DNA of 64,000 nucleotides from Rosettibacter sp037481715 (GTDB lineage: Bacteria > Bacteroidota > Ignavibacteria > Ignavibacteriales > Melioribacteraceae). A program made the translations under genes and the position numbers. Of this stretch, positions 52,535 to 61,320 are shown one piece after another. The stretch covers positions 203,254 to 267,253 of the forward strand of contig JBBFLD010000005.1 in assembly GCA_037481715.1 (NCBI GenBank). The letters are read 5' to 3'. The notes beneath the pieces are model-generated. The model was not told the DNA's origin and did not search any database. It saw only the letters and a program-made list of their open reading frames with translations. The stretch's first letter is position 1, and every line of letters begins with the position of its first letter.

Positions 52535-53122
52535 TTATTTTTTAATGCCGTGTTTGATTATAAACTTAACATTTTGACGAATTTTATTTAATGGATAATT
52601 TTGTGGGTCTGCAGCCCAATGTTGTAACAGATTTTTAATTGCACCAAAAACAAAATATCTTAGAATTTTGATATCAATTGAATTGCTGAATACTCCTTCT
52701 TTAATTCCTTCTTTTATAATTGATTCTCCCAAATCAAGAAATTTTTCATATTTGTCTGTAAAGCGTTGACTGGCATGCTGCATTATGTGATTTTGCTCGT
52801 TTACAAAAACTATTGCAAGTGCTGGATTTTCAATATAAATATCAAAAATTAAGTCTATCATTGCATCCAGCTTATCGGCTGCGGTGAGTGTTTTGTTTGC
52901 AATGAGTTCTTTTAATTCTACAAATAACTTATTCCACACATTGTCAAAAATTCTCAGAAGAATATCTTCCTTGTCTTCAAAGTATAAATAGACACTTCCA
53001 GTAGCTACGCCTGCTAATTCTGCTATTTTGGAAATCTTTGCTTTATGGTAGCCAGCCTGTGCAAAAACTTTAATGGCAGCTTCCATAATATCTTTTTCTT
53101 TATTTCCTTCTTTGACTCTCAT
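52535..53122 (-). CDS. TetR-family transcriptional regulator of the export operon
   Basis: A 195-aa repressor. The N-terminal HTH (about 10-55) reads MEAAIKVFAQAGYHKAKISK followed by AELAGVATGSVYLYFEDKED, the TetR hallmark. The rest is a helical ligand-binding domain, with IYIENPALAIVFVNEQNHIM and the end LRYFVFGAIKNLLQHWAADP; this C-terminal part resembles the FadR/YsiA-like group. First gene of the minus-strand efflux run and probably its local repressor; the inducer is unknown. ATG at 53120-53122; no strong ribosome site is seen. Confidence 0.92.
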   Translation of the reverse strand: MRVKEGNKEKDIMEAAIKVFAQAGYHKAKISKIAELAGVATGSVYLYFEDKEDILLRIFDNVWNKLFVELKELIANKTLTAADKLDAMIDLIFDIYIENPALAIVFVNEQNHIMQHASQRFTDKYEKFLDLGESIIKEGIKEGVFSNSIDIKILRYFVFGAIKNLLQHWAADPQNYPLNKIRQNVKFIIKHGIKK

Positions 53123-53132
53123 ATAACATTAA

Positions 53133-53146
53133 TGAATCACTGTTCA
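53133..53146. promoter_or_regulatory. Imperfect second TetR-site copy upstream of tetR
   Basis: TGAATCACTGTTCA, 10 bp before the tetR ATG, keeps one exact half (TGAATCA) of the palindrome at 52503-52518 and a degenerate second half. It is a candidate autoregulatory operator. Confidence 0.45.
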
Positions 53147-53190
53147 AAAATAAAAATGATTTATTGTTTATGCAAGTTGTATGATAAAAA

Positions 53191-54081
53191 TTAATCTACA
53201 ATGGTTTTTAATTTTCCACTGTAGTTTTTGTTGTGTTTATATAATACCCATGATATGTAAACATTTTGATAAAGAACATAGAAGACAGGTCCTAATACTG
53301 TTATTGGTTCTAAAAATGTTAGTGCTATCCAGATTGTAAATGCATTGTTCTTTTGTCCAAGTGATTGACTTGCTTCTGCGCCAAATTCTTTTCCACCGAT
53401 TAACCATCCTAATGAGAAAAATATTATACACAACGATGCAGAAATTATTGCTATATAAATTACAACCTGAATATTCCCAATCAATTCGTTCTTGATGTAG
53501 TTTGTTGCATCTGATGTAGCAATGTAAACATTTATAATCAGCAGGTAATACGACATGTCTTTCCATTCAACTAACTTTTTCCAGATTACAGGTGAGATTA
53601 ATTTTGTTAATCTTGCTATTAAAAATGGTATGGAAAGCGTGATTATAACAGGAACGAAAATATTTCCTGCAGTTATGTGTGCATTGTTTTTCATTAACAA
53701 TGGAATTAAAAAAGGGATGAGCAATGTTATAACAACATTATTCAGCAATAAAGAAAAGAACACAAACTCAACTTTTCCTTTTCTCAAACTGATAATCACA
53801 GGGGCCGCAATAGCTGTTGGAGCGATTGCTGTAATGAATGCTGTTCGAGCAAGTGATTCATTAAAAAGTTTTGTCAATTCAAAATAAATTATAGAAACAA
53901 AGATTGTTGTAAATAGAATTATGAAATGTTTTTTTGTAATGATTTCTTTGTTTACTCTGATATCTAAAAAAGAAAAAAAGAGCAGAACCATCAAAAAGTA
54001 TCGAATTAAAAATCTGTAACTGTGACCATAAGGAAAGAGGATACCAAGGGTAATCGATAATAACAACAATATGTTTTTCAT
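53191..54081 (-). CDS. Bile acid:sodium symporter (BASS/SBF) family transporter
   Basis: A 296-aa inner-membrane protein with about nine or ten hydrophobic segments. The SBF fold marks are TAFITAIAPTAIAAPVIISL (the crossing helix region, with TAIAAP) and, near the C-terminus, SQSLGQKNNAFTIWIALTFL, equivalent to the E-x-G-x-Q-N-x-x-L region of SBF proteins. Substrate unknown: organic anions, pantoate or others are possible. It lies alone between the tetR gene and the DUF502 gene, same strand. Confidence 0.8.
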   Translation of the reverse strand: MKNILLLLSITLGILFPYGHSYRFLIRYFLMVLLFFSFLDIRVNKEIITKKHFIILFTTIFVSIIYFELTKLFNESLARTAFITAIAPTAIAAPVIISLRKGKVEFVFFSLLLNNVVITLLIPFLIPLLMKNNAHITAGNIFVPVIITLSIPFLIARLTKLISPVIWKKLVEWKDMSYYLLIINVYIATSDATNYIKNELIGNIQVVIYIAIISASLCIIFFSLGWLIGGKEFGAEASQSLGQKNNAFTIWIALTFLEPITVLGPVFYVLYQNVYISWVLYKHNKNYSGKLKTIVD

Positions 54082-54157
54082 AAAAAATGAGAAATTGTTG
54101 ATGCAAACTAAGTTGATTAAAAATTTATTTCCATTATGATTGGAAAAAAGATTTGAG

Positions 54158-54754
54158 TTAATTCAATTTAGAAAAAAATTCTTTTGAGCCAGCACCAAGA
54201 CTTAAAACAACCTTCATTACTTGTTCTACTGGATAATCAAGCTTTATAATATTTTCTTTTTTAATGTTATAGATATATCCTCCCGTTGGAGCAGGAGCCG
54301 AAGGAATAAAAACTGTAACATAGCCATTTGGACTTTCATCTGTGACAAAGCCTAATATCATTGTATCATTTGAAAAAGGTTTTACCAGTGCAGCATATTT
54401 GAAAATTAATTTCTCACTTCCAAAAAGCTGAACTATTGTTTCCTTTATGATTTTGTAGAGCGGAATTCTTTTTAATAATCTCTCTTCAATTAGCTGAATA
54501 ATAATTTTTCCAATTCTTGTTTGAACTATTAATCCAACAACAAAGAATACAATCAGAATTACAAGAATGGCAAATATCGAAGCAACTACTTCGTTTAATT
54601 TTGTTGTTTGAATTAACAAGATTGTAATTGGTCTTATTTTATCAGTTAAAAATTCATAAAGCCAGATAAGAACAAGAATTGAAACAATAATCGGCAGAAC
54701 AACAACAAACCCACCTAAAAAAGTTGTGCGAAGAAATGATTTTAGTTTCAGCAT
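54158..54754 (-). CDS. DUF502 family membrane protein
   Basis: A 198-aa protein of unknown function. Two hydrophobic segments (about 13-33: FLGGFVVVLPIIVSILVLIW, and about 58-80: ASIFAILVILIVFFVVGLIV) are followed by the conserved DUF502 domain with GKIIIQLIEERLLKRIPLYK, IIKETIVQLFG and VTVFIPSAPAPTGGYIYNIK. The P-T-G-x-x-x-x-V/I stretch is the family mark. It lies 13 bp from the MOSC gene, same strand, so possibly an operon. Confidence 0.87.
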   Translation of the reverse strand: MLKLKSFLRTTFLGGFVVVLPIIVSILVLIWLYEFLTDKIRPITILLIQTTKLNEVVASIFAILVILIVFFVVGLIVQTRIGKIIIQLIEERLLKRIPLYKIIKETIVQLFGSEKLIFKYAALVKPFSNDTMILGFVTDESPNGYVTVFIPSAPAPTGGYIYNIKKENIIKLDYPVEQVMKVVLSLGAGSKEFFSKLN

Positions 54755-54767
54755 GGTTTTTAATTAT

Positions 54768-55601
54768 TTATTTCCATTCTATGATTTCAAGTTCAGAGTT
54801 AATTTGAATTTCGCCTGTTCCTTTGTGGACAAGATTTTGCCCGAACATAACTTTGTTGTTGATTGTTCGATAAGTTGCTAATGTTTTTAACGGCTCATCA
54901 GATTTTTCTGCTGTATCTTGGTTGATGGTTGTTATTACACATCTTGCACATGGTTTTACAGGATAAAAAATTATCTCTCCAATCTTAAAACTTTTCCAGC
55001 GGTCTTCATCATATGGATTTCCTCCTGTAAAAACAAAATTTGGTCTAAACCGATTCATTGGCAGATTTTCTTTAAGTCTTTGATTTAAATCATTGAGCGA
55101 TTCCTCTCCAATAATTAAAAAAGGATACGCATCAGCAAAGCTGACAAGATATTCTTCGTTTACATACTTTTTATCTGGATCAACAATTCTTTTTGTGTCT
55201 GGAGGCATAATTACAAGCGAACATTTTATGCCAAGAGCATCAGAAAAAAATTCATCTGCTTCTTTTGAGACTTTTGCAGCAATGCATTCGTCATCCCAGA
55301 TTTTTACATTTATTTTTTCAAATGAGCCAATCAGTTTTTGATTTTTAATGAATTCCAATTCAATAAAAATTTTGCTTTTGTTATTGGTGTTATGAACAGC
55401 TAATTTATCATCAACAATATTAGTTTTCAGCAAAGCCATTTTAGGATAAGTTCTTTGAGTCATAAATTTTCCGGTGTTATCAACAAGCATCATTCTTCTG
55501 TCGAGATATAATCCTCTTTCTTCAACAATCGATTTTTCCAGTTTAATTCCGCCTAAAGATTTTATTGGATAAATATAAATTTCTGATAAAACATAACTCA
55601 T
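54768..55601 (-). CDS. MOSC-domain protein (molybdenum cofactor sulfurase C-terminal type)
   Basis: A 277-aa protein. The N-terminal MOSC_N domain (about 1-115) starts LSEIYIYPIKSLGGIKLEKS and has GLYLDRRMMLVD. The MOSC domain (about 120-275) has FLIIGEESLNDLNQRLKENL, then MNRFRPNFVFTGG, and PVKPCARCVITTINQDT with the conserved cysteine of Moco-carrying MOSC proteins. This group includes mARC/YcbX-like reductases acting on N-hydroxylated compounds. YcbX has a ferredoxin domain, absent here. Only 3 bp separate it from the DUF389 stop. Confidence 0.88.
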   Translation of the reverse strand: MSYVLSEIYIYPIKSLGGIKLEKSIVEERGLYLDRRMMLVDNTGKFMTQRTYPKMALLKTNIVDDKLAVHNTNNKSKIFIELEFIKNQKLIGSFEKINVKIWDDECIAAKVSKEADEFFSDALGIKCSLVIMPPDTKRIVDPDKKYVNEEYLVSFADAYPFLIIGEESLNDLNQRLKENLPMNRFRPNFVFTGGNPYDEDRWKSFKIGEIIFYPVKPCARCVITTINQDTAEKSDEPLKTLATYRTINNKVMFGQNLVHKGTGEIQINSELEIIEWK

Positions 55602-55604
55602 AAG

Positions 55605-56975
55605 TTACTCAATAATTAATTTAATGTTGTTTGATTTTGTTCTTGCTTTAAGCCAGTCATTTAAGACTTTTCTTTGTGTTGAAGATATTTTACCTGAAAA
55701 TTTCGCATAAGCAATAGTCGCAGTATCAATTTTATTTTCGTGTATATTTACGATTTCTGTGCTGGTAACTGTAAATTCTTTTAATCTATTAAATAATGTT
55801 TTTGCTTCAGTAGAAAGTTCTTCCACAGGAAATTTATTTTGTGAAAGCTGTGCTATTTTATTTTCCAGAATTTGAATTTGCTGGTCCTTATTTTTTATTA
55901 TCTCTTCATTTTTTTTGTATAGTTCTTCAATTACAGAGGCTCTTAATGCATTTATATCAATATTTTTTTTCTCTGAAATACCCTGTTTAATAATTAATTG
56001 TGTGTTATGCAATTTATAATTGGGAAGCTTTCTTTTGGCAATTTCTATTAATTCTGGTTTTACAATTTCTCCGATTAGAAACACTTCAATTTTAACTCGG
56101 CTCGAATCGTAATTTATTTTTTTGCTTATAACCTGTGAATTTGGGAATGCTAATTCATTGTTGATAAAAAGATTAGCGTTTTTTTCTATCAATGCTCTAT
56201 TGACAATATTATAAGCCATTATTATGCTTGGCACAACAGTGATAAAAACAACTGCAATGATAGAACGCTTCACTTTTAATTCAGTTTGATGGTCGAGGAA
56301 TTCTTTTTTGTGAAATTTCATGAATCGAACAATAAGATAAGTTGCAAGTGTAATAAAGACACTATTTATAAAAAACAAGTAAGAAGCTCCAAGAAAGTAG
56401 GAAAGATTCCCATTTGCAATTCCATAACCAGCAGTGCATAGCGGCGGCATTAAAGCTGTAGCAATTGCTACACCCGGAATTACATTGCTGATGCTTTTTC
56501 TTGTTGCTGCTACAATTCCAGCTAATCCGCCAAACAAAGCAATAAATACATCCCAAATAGAAGGTGTAGTTCTTGCAAGCAATTCGGATTGAGCATCACT
56601 CAAAGGTGTTATTAAAAAATAAATTGTGGATGTTAAAATGCTTATTAAAACAGCAATGCCTAAGTTTTTGTAGGATTTCTTAATAAGTTCAAAATCATTA
56701 ATTCCAATGCCTAACCCAATTCCCATAATTGGTCCCATTAATGGAGAAATAAGCATTGCTCCAATTATTACTGCAGTCGAGTTGACATTTAATCCTATTG
56801 ATGCAATAAAAATAGCAAAGATTAAAACCCACAAATTCATTCCCTTAAACTCAACTCCTTTTTTAATGCTTTCTATTATTTCTTCTTCTGAAGATTTATC
56901 TTCATCAAGATTAAATCGATCGTGAATAATTTCTTTTAATAAAACAAGCAACCGAAGTTTTTTATTTACTATCAC
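55605..56975 (-). CDS. DUF389 family membrane protein
   Basis: A 456-aa protein of unknown function. Residues about 45-260 hold about six hydrophobic segments, with the signature AMLISPLMGPIMGIGLGIGI and later ATRKSISNVIPGVAIATALM and PPLCTAGYGIA. These are the DUF389 (TIGR00341) core. The C-terminal half is soluble, with a coiled coil at about 345-390 (KKNEEIIKNKDQQIQILENK). Probably a transporter or channel-like protein by its polytopic layout, but no function is established. Confidence 0.85.
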   Translation of the reverse strand: MIVNKKLRLLVLLKEIIHDRFNLDEDKSSEEEIIESIKKGVEFKGMNLWVLIFAIFIASIGLNVNSTAVIIGAMLISPLMGPIMGIGLGIGINDFELIKKSYKNLGIAVLISILTSTIYFLITPLSDAQSELLARTTPSIWDVFIALFGGLAGIVAATRKSISNVIPGVAIATALMPPLCTAGYGIANGNLSYFLGASYLFFINSVFITLATYLIVRFMKFHKKEFLDHQTELKVKRSIIAVVFITVVPSIIMAYNIVNRALIEKNANLFINNELAFPNSQVISKKINYDSSRVKIEVFLIGEIVKPELIEIAKRKLPNYKLHNTQLIIKQGISEKKNIDINALRASVIEELYKKNEEIIKNKDQQIQILENKIAQLSQNKFPVEELSTEAKTLFNRLKEFTVTSTEIVNIHENKIDTATIAYAKFSGKISSTQRKVLNDWLKARTKSNNIKLIIE

Positions 56976-57008
56976 GGTTTTTTCCGGTTTTAGTTATTCT
57001 GAAATTTA

Positions 57009-57779
57009 TTAAAATTTTTTCTTTGATTGTTTTAAGATGTGAATAAAATTATTCATAAATGTTTTCATGCTGTTGTAGTGAGTTCCTTTCCAGTATAAAT
57101 TTTTGCATTCCTTGCATATAAAAAATTTATTTTGTGATGCTTTTACTTTTTCTGGTAATAATTCAAAGTTGGGAATTTTTTTTCTGGGTATTCTAATTAA
57201 TTTTCCGCCGCATTCTAAACATAAGGTTAATGGCTTAATCAATGAAAGCAAATCGAATCTTTTAATTACTTCTTCAAGTTGTTTTTGTGGGTCCTCTTCT
57301 CGAACAAAGTAACCTCGTAATACTTCTTTTCTCTTTAGAATTCCTAAATCTCTTGTTAAGATTGTCCTTTTCTGGTTTAAAGAAACTTCAACAATTTGTT
57401 CATCATTCAAATTGTTTTCATAATACACATCGAAGCCAAACATTCTTAAATTTCTTGCGAGTTTTCCAAGATGAACATCACAAATGAATTTTGGTTTACG
57501 CAGAGGTTTCGGTCTTAGTTTCTGAATATTGCTTATATCAATTGATTCAAATTCTGGATATACAGAAATTCTATCTTGATCTTTTACGAGATAATTAAAA
57601 TCAACCGACTCTCCGTTCACAAGAATTAAGTCAACTTCTGTGTGGGGAACACCAAGAGATTCAATCATATCTTTGACAGATGGTTGTCCCCAAAACTGAT
57701 GTATAATTTGTTTCTTCCTTTTTTCTATTGGCAAAAAATCATTTAGCTCTTCATAAAATCTTAAGTAAGCAGTTTTCAT
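57009..57779 (-). CDS. Mut7-C RNase domain protein with ubiquitin-like N-domain
   Basis: A 256-aa protein. Residues about 1-80 match the Mut7-C ubiquitin-like domain (LRFYEELNDFLPIEKRKKQI, then GVPHTEVDLILVNGESVDFN). Residues about 95-175 are a PIN-like Mut7-C nuclease fold (FICDVHLGKLARNLRMFGFD, RTILTRDLGILKRKEV with acidic residues). Residues about 185-235 are a zinc ribbon (CLECGGKL and CKECKNLYWKG). Such proteins are presumed RNases or toxin-like; substrate unknown. It overlaps the enoyl-CoA hydratase-like gene by 4 bp, so translation is coupled. Confidence 0.88.
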   Translation of the reverse strand: MKTAYLRFYEELNDFLPIEKRKKQIIHQFWGQPSVKDMIESLGVPHTEVDLILVNGESVDFNYLVKDQDRISVYPEFESIDISNIQKLRPKPLRKPKFICDVHLGKLARNLRMFGFDVYYENNLNDEQIVEVSLNQKRTILTRDLGILKRKEVLRGYFVREEDPQKQLEEVIKRFDLLSLIKPLTLCLECGGKLIRIPRKKIPNFELLPEKVKASQNKFFICKECKNLYWKGTHYNSMKTFMNNFIHILKQSKKKF

Positions 57780-58534
57780 AACTTTCCTTTGAAGGCTCTG
57801 ATATAATTTTTTGAGAATTCAGAGACAACAAGTCTGCCGCTAATTTCTGCTCTTTCCTCAAGCAGTTCTTCCCAGTCTTCAGTTCCTTTCCAGAAAATTT
57901 TTTTCATTTGTTCAATAGCTTCTGGGTTGTAGCTTGCAAGTTTTTTTGCAAGAGAAGAAACAGCCTCGTCAAGTTCGTGGTTATTTGCAAAAACTTTTGT
58001 GTATAATCCATTTTGTTTTGCCCAGAATGCATCGTGCCATTCAGCATCAATTGACATAGTAATAAAAGCAGTCTTTCCAATTTTTCTTTCTATTGGAGGA
58101 CCGACTACAAATGGACCAATTCCCAAAAGGATTTCGCTGAGCCTTACCGAAGCTTCGTTGGAAGCAAGTGTATAATCTGCAGAAGCTGCAATACCAACAC
58201 CTCCGCCAACAGCTTTTCCATGAACTCTTGCAATAATAAACTTTGGACATTTTCTCATAGCATTGAACAATCGAGCAAAGCCCATAAAAAATTCTTTTCC
58301 GCTTTTGAAATCTTTAATTGCAAGCAGTTCATCAAACGATGCCCCCGCACAAAAAGTTTTGTTCCCCTCGCTTCTTATAATTATTACATTTGCACTTTTA
58401 TCATTCGCGAGTTTATTAATTGCATCTGTGAGCTCCTTTAACATTGCCATGGGAAGAATATTACTTTTAGGGTGATAAAAATTAATGGTAGCAATTCCAT
58501 TAATGATGTTTACTGTAACTTTTCCCTTTTCCAT
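57776..58534 (-). CDS. Enoyl-CoA hydratase/isomerase family protein
   Basis: A 252-aa crotonase-fold enzyme. The CoA-binding oxyanion hole is formed by CAGASFDELLAI (about 62-73) and AVGGGVGIAASADYTLA (about 108-124). The typical catalytic Glu of enoyl-CoA hydratase is not obvious at the expected sites (EASVRLSEILLGIGPFVVGP follows), so a hydratase, isomerase or thioesterase cannot be told apart. It overlaps the Mut7-C gene by 4 bp and the HAD gene by 25 bp in the same direction. The tight packing with unrelated functions suggests an operon of convenience. Confidence 0.88.
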   Translation of the reverse strand: MEKGKVTVNIINGIATINFYHPKSNILPMAMLKELTDAINKLANDKSANVIIIRSEGNKTFCAGASFDELLAIKDFKSGKEFFMGFARLFNAMRKCPKFIIARVHGKAVGGGVGIAASADYTLASNEASVRLSEILLGIGPFVVGPPIERKIGKTAFITMSIDAEWHDAFWAKQNGLYTKVFANNHELDEAVSSLAKKLASYNPEAIEQMKKIFWKGTEDWEELLEERAEISGRLVVSEFSKNYIRAFKGKL

Positions 58535-59196
58535 AACTTCCCTCCTTCACTTTTTCCATTTACAATATTAACAACATCAATAATTTTATTTGCAATAAAA
58601 TCCGGATTAGAATTTTTTAGTTCTTCTAAATTTCTATATCCATAAGTTACAGCACATGTGATAGCATTTGCACTTTTGCCGCATATTACATCTAATTCTG
58701 AATCACCAACAATCATTGTTTTGTTAGTTTCAATATTCAATTCATTGCAAATGTAAATCAATGGCTCGGGCGAGGGTTTATGTGCAATACCTGGTCGTCT
58801 TCCCATAACGTAATCAAATTTATCATAAATGTTAAAGTGTTGGAGGATTAATTCTGCCTGTTCTTGTGATTTTGTTGTAAGGAGTGAAGTTTTAATTCCA
58901 AGAGAATGGATTTTATCTAAAGCAATTTCAACATCATCATACAAATATGAAGAATCGATGTAATCAAAGTAGATTGATTTATAAATTTCTATGAACTCAT
59001 TAAAATCCGGGACATTCATATCAAACTCGTTAAAGATATCTTCAAAATGTAAACCGATGCGGTTATAAAATTTTTCTTCTGTTAATTTGTTTTGAATGTT
59101 TAATTTATTCAATGTATGAATAGTAGCTTTATAAATCGTTTCATGTGAACTAACAAGAGTTCCATCAAGGTCAAACACTATTAATTCGATGTTCAT
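58510..59196 (-). CDS. HAD-superfamily phosphatase, phosphoglycolate phosphatase-like
   Basis: A 228-aa HAD hydrolase. Motif I is FDLDGTLVSSHE (nucleophile in DLDGT), motif II is SLLTTKSQEQAE, motif III Lys is in GIAHKPSPEPL, and motif IV is MIVGDSELDVICGKSAN. A helical cap (about 15-85) places it in class C1, like Gph or PpaX. The substrate could be phosphoglycolate or another small phosphate ester. I use the ATG at 59194-59196 because the domain starts right after it; the upstream ATG would overlap the DUF1761 gene and gives a non-family extension. No good ribosome site is seen. Confidence 0.88.
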   Translation of the reverse strand: MNIELIVFDLDGTLVSSHETIYKATIHTLNKLNIQNKLTEEKFYNRIGLHFEDIFNEFDMNVPDFNEFIEIYKSIYFDYIDSSYLYDDVEIALDKIHSLGIKTSLLTTKSQEQAELILQHFNIYDKFDYVMGRRPGIAHKPSPEPLIYICNELNIETNKTMIVGDSELDVICGKSANAITCAVTYGYRNLEELKNSNPDFIANKIIDVVNIVNGKSEGGKLWKREKLQ

Positions 59197-59221
59197 TTTA
59201 TTTTTATGTTTAATTTGTGAA

Positions 59222-59632
59222 TTAATGCCATGCACCAAGAATAATTCCAAAAATTAAGAGCACAATGAAATGAAAACCGCCGTCAATTAAAAACTGTGTA
59301 AATTTTTTCCCTTCATTAATAAAAGTTACCGTGATAGAAGTAGCAACAAAACCGAGCCATGCCATAAATGCAACACGAATTCCTTCTTGTGGTGTTGAAG
59401 CTCCAAGATAACTCATCAATCTTGCAAGTATGTAAGCCATAACAATTTGAGCAAAGAAACATGTAATACAAATTTTTGTTTTGTTAATTGTATCTTCATC
59501 ATCAGATTTTTCAGAAGATGCAATCCAGATTTTTCCTAAGAGCATTGGACTGTAATAAACAAAATCGAGTGCCATTGCAATTAAACCACACACAAATACT
59601 GCCCAAAAATTTATTGGGTAAACAGGCTCCAT
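59222..59632 (-). CDS. DUF1761 family membrane protein
   Basis: A 136-aa inner-membrane protein with four hydrophobic helices (about 8-30, 52-72, 82-105, 115-133). The start PVYPINFWAVFVCGLIAMAL followed by DFVYYSPMLLGKIW is the DUF1761 mark: a conserved N-W/F and Y-S-P-x-L-x-G-x-x-W. Function unknown. Same strand as the HAD gene, with 25 bp between. Confidence 0.82.
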   Translation of the reverse strand: MEPVYPINFWAVFVCGLIAMALDFVYYSPMLLGKIWIASSEKSDDEDTINKTKICITCFFAQIVMAYILARLMSYLGASTPQEGIRVAFMAWLGFVATSITVTFINEGKKFTQFLIDGGFHFIVLLIFGIILGAWH

Positions 59633-59745
59633 CTTTCCCTCCGTGTTTTTATTTTCATGTTTTAATTATTTATGTCAAAGAAAAAAAATCAAACAACATT
59701 GAAGGACTCGCAATAATATCAAAAAGAATTTTGCAGATGTAAAAT

Positions 59746-60717
59746 TTATTCTTCTTTATAAATTTTTATATCGATTTTTCCATCGTTTAATAAATAACCT
59801 CTAAACATTCCATCAGTATTGAATGATATAGCAATATTTCCATTTTTATCAATTGCAATTAGTCCGCCTGTTCCGCCAAGATTTGAAAGTTTTTTCATTA
59901 TGACTTCATCAGCAGCCTCTTGAACTGATAAATTTTTGTATTCCATTAAAGAAGAAATTTCTTTTGCAATTCCAAGACGAATGAAATATTCACCATGTCC
60001 AGTGCAGGAAACAGCACAGGTATTATTATTAGCATAAGTTCCTGCACCAATAATTGGGGAATCTCCAACCCTTCCAAATTTTTTCATCATCATTCCACCG
60101 GTAGAGGTTCCTGCAGCAAGATTTCCATATTTATCTAATGCAACGGCGCCGACTGTTCCATGATTTTCAGTTTCTTTTTTTTCGGATTCTTGTTTCATTT
60201 TTAAATATTGATTCCATCTTTCATTTGTAATGAAGTAAGTTGAATCGACAAATTCTATATTGAAAAGTTTTCCAAACTCTTCAGCTCCATTTCCAATCAT
60301 CATAACATGAGGAGATTTTTCCATAATTAATCTTGCAAGGTTAATTGGATTTTTAATGTGATGAACTCCAGCCACAGCTCCAGCCATCAAATTTTTTCCA
60401 TCCATAATTGATGCATCAAGTTCTGCAATTCCATTTTCTGTGAGCACAGCACCTTTACCTGCATTAAATAATGGAGAATCTTCAAGAATGTTAATTGCTT
60501 TTGTAACAGCATCGAGAGATGAACCGCCGTTTTCTAAAATTTTATAACCCGCTTCAATTGCTTCTGATAACTTTGATATGTATTCCTTTTCTTTATCGGG
60601 CGGTAAATTTTTTATAACACCTGCACCGCCATGAACAACAATGCCAAATTTATTTGTCTGTGCAGTTGTTGAAATGGAAAGCAAAATAAATATTAAAGTG
60701 CGAATCAGAACTCTCAT
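59746..60717 (-). CDS. iaaA: Exported isoaspartyl peptidase / L-asparaginase (T2, Ntn-hydrolase)
   Basis: A 323-aa enzyme that self-cleaves to expose a catalytic Thr and removes isoaspartyl residues or hydrolyses asparagine. The signal peptide is VLIRTLIFILLSISTTAQ. Family stretches: GIVVHGGAGVI at the start, GGSSLDAVTKAINILEDSPL, FNAGKGAVLTENGIAELDAS, the cleavage site ENHGTVGAVALDKYGNLAAG with T188 as nucleophile, and GRVGDSPIIGAGTYANN. The window thus has two unrelated asparaginase-type enzymes: this one outside the cytoplasm and the other at 19433 inside it. Likely roles are repair and peptide use. Confidence 0.93.
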   Translation of the reverse strand: MRVLIRTLIFILLSISTTAQTNKFGIVVHGGAGVIKNLPPDKEKEYISKLSEAIEAGYKILENGGSSLDAVTKAINILEDSPLFNAGKGAVLTENGIAELDASIMDGKNLMAGAVAGVHHIKNPINLARLIMEKSPHVMMIGNGAEEFGKLFNIEFVDSTYFITNERWNQYLKMKQESEKKETENHGTVGAVALDKYGNLAAGTSTGGMMMKKFGRVGDSPIIGAGTYANNNTCAVSCTGHGEYFIRLGIAKEISSLMEYKNLSVQEAADEVIMKKLSNLGGTGGLIAIDKNGNIAISFNTDGMFRGYLLNDGKIDIKIYKEE

Positions 60718-60858
60718 TTTGATTTCCTAAATTAAATTATCTGCAAGTGAAATTATGTTTAGATTGAATTAAAATCAATCAATAAATTAAAAACAAATAG
60801 TAGTGCAAAGCAGATTTAATGAAGGACAGCAATAAGAATTTGTGAAATGAAATTGTGT

Positions 60859-60914
60859 CCGTGTAAATCCTAAGAATCAGGATTCTTCAAAATTTTCTAT
60901 GCAGATTTACACGG
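60859..60914. repeat. Imperfect palindromic element, probable dispersed repeat
   Basis: CCGTGTAAATC (60859-60869) and GATTTACACGG (60904-60914) pair over 11 bp. Between them AAGAATC (60872-60878) and GATTCTT (60881-60887) form a second inverted repeat. It lies in a 258-bp gene-free gap. Sequences of this kind often recur many times in a genome; I cannot check that here. Confidence 0.5.
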
Positions 60915-60975
60915 ATTTAATTTTTTTGATTTTTTTGTTAACAGACTTTGTATTTACTCGGTTGAAAAAACCTAC

Positions 60976-61221
60976 TTACTTTGAATTATACTCATCGATT
61001 GCCATCTTTTCTAATTTCTTTTTCATTTCTTTTGGAAGAGTTACTGTCTCGTAGTATTTACCGTCTTTTCCTTTTTCATCTGGAGAAGAAATGAATAATC
61101 CTTTTTCCCCTTTTACAACTCTGAATCCTTTGATTTTAATGCCCTCGTCTGTTTCAATGTCAAAGAAGGCTGCGGTTTTTCCTGTTCCATTTTGGATTTT
61201 GTTCATGCGTGTAATTTTCAT
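60976..61221 (-). CDS. SpoVG-family-like small protein
   Basis: An 81-aa protein resembling SpoVG, a small nucleic-acid-binding regulator. The pattern KIKGFRVVKGEKGLFISSPD matches the SpoVG stretch I-x-V-I-x-G-x-x-G-L-F-V-x-x-P, followed by the polar DGKYYETVTLP segment and a short C-terminal helix (KEMKKKLEKMAIDEY). The N-terminal KITRMNKI is close to the KITDVRIR of SpoVG. Function in non-sporulating bacteria is RNA binding and gene control by family knowledge; targets here are unknown. GGGGGTTAAC upstream contains a GGGGG just before the start. Confidence 0.72.
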   Translation of the reverse strand: MKITRMNKIQNGTGKTAAFFDIETDEGIKIKGFRVVKGEKGLFISSPDEKGKDGKYYETVTLPKEMKKKLEKMAIDEYNSK

Positions 61222-61320
61222 GTTAACCCCCTTTTGTTTGTAATTGGATTAGTTAATTTTTATACCCTCAATGAGGAGAAGTATTTTTATTAGTATAGTT
61301 CATAAAAATTTCTTTTTGTT

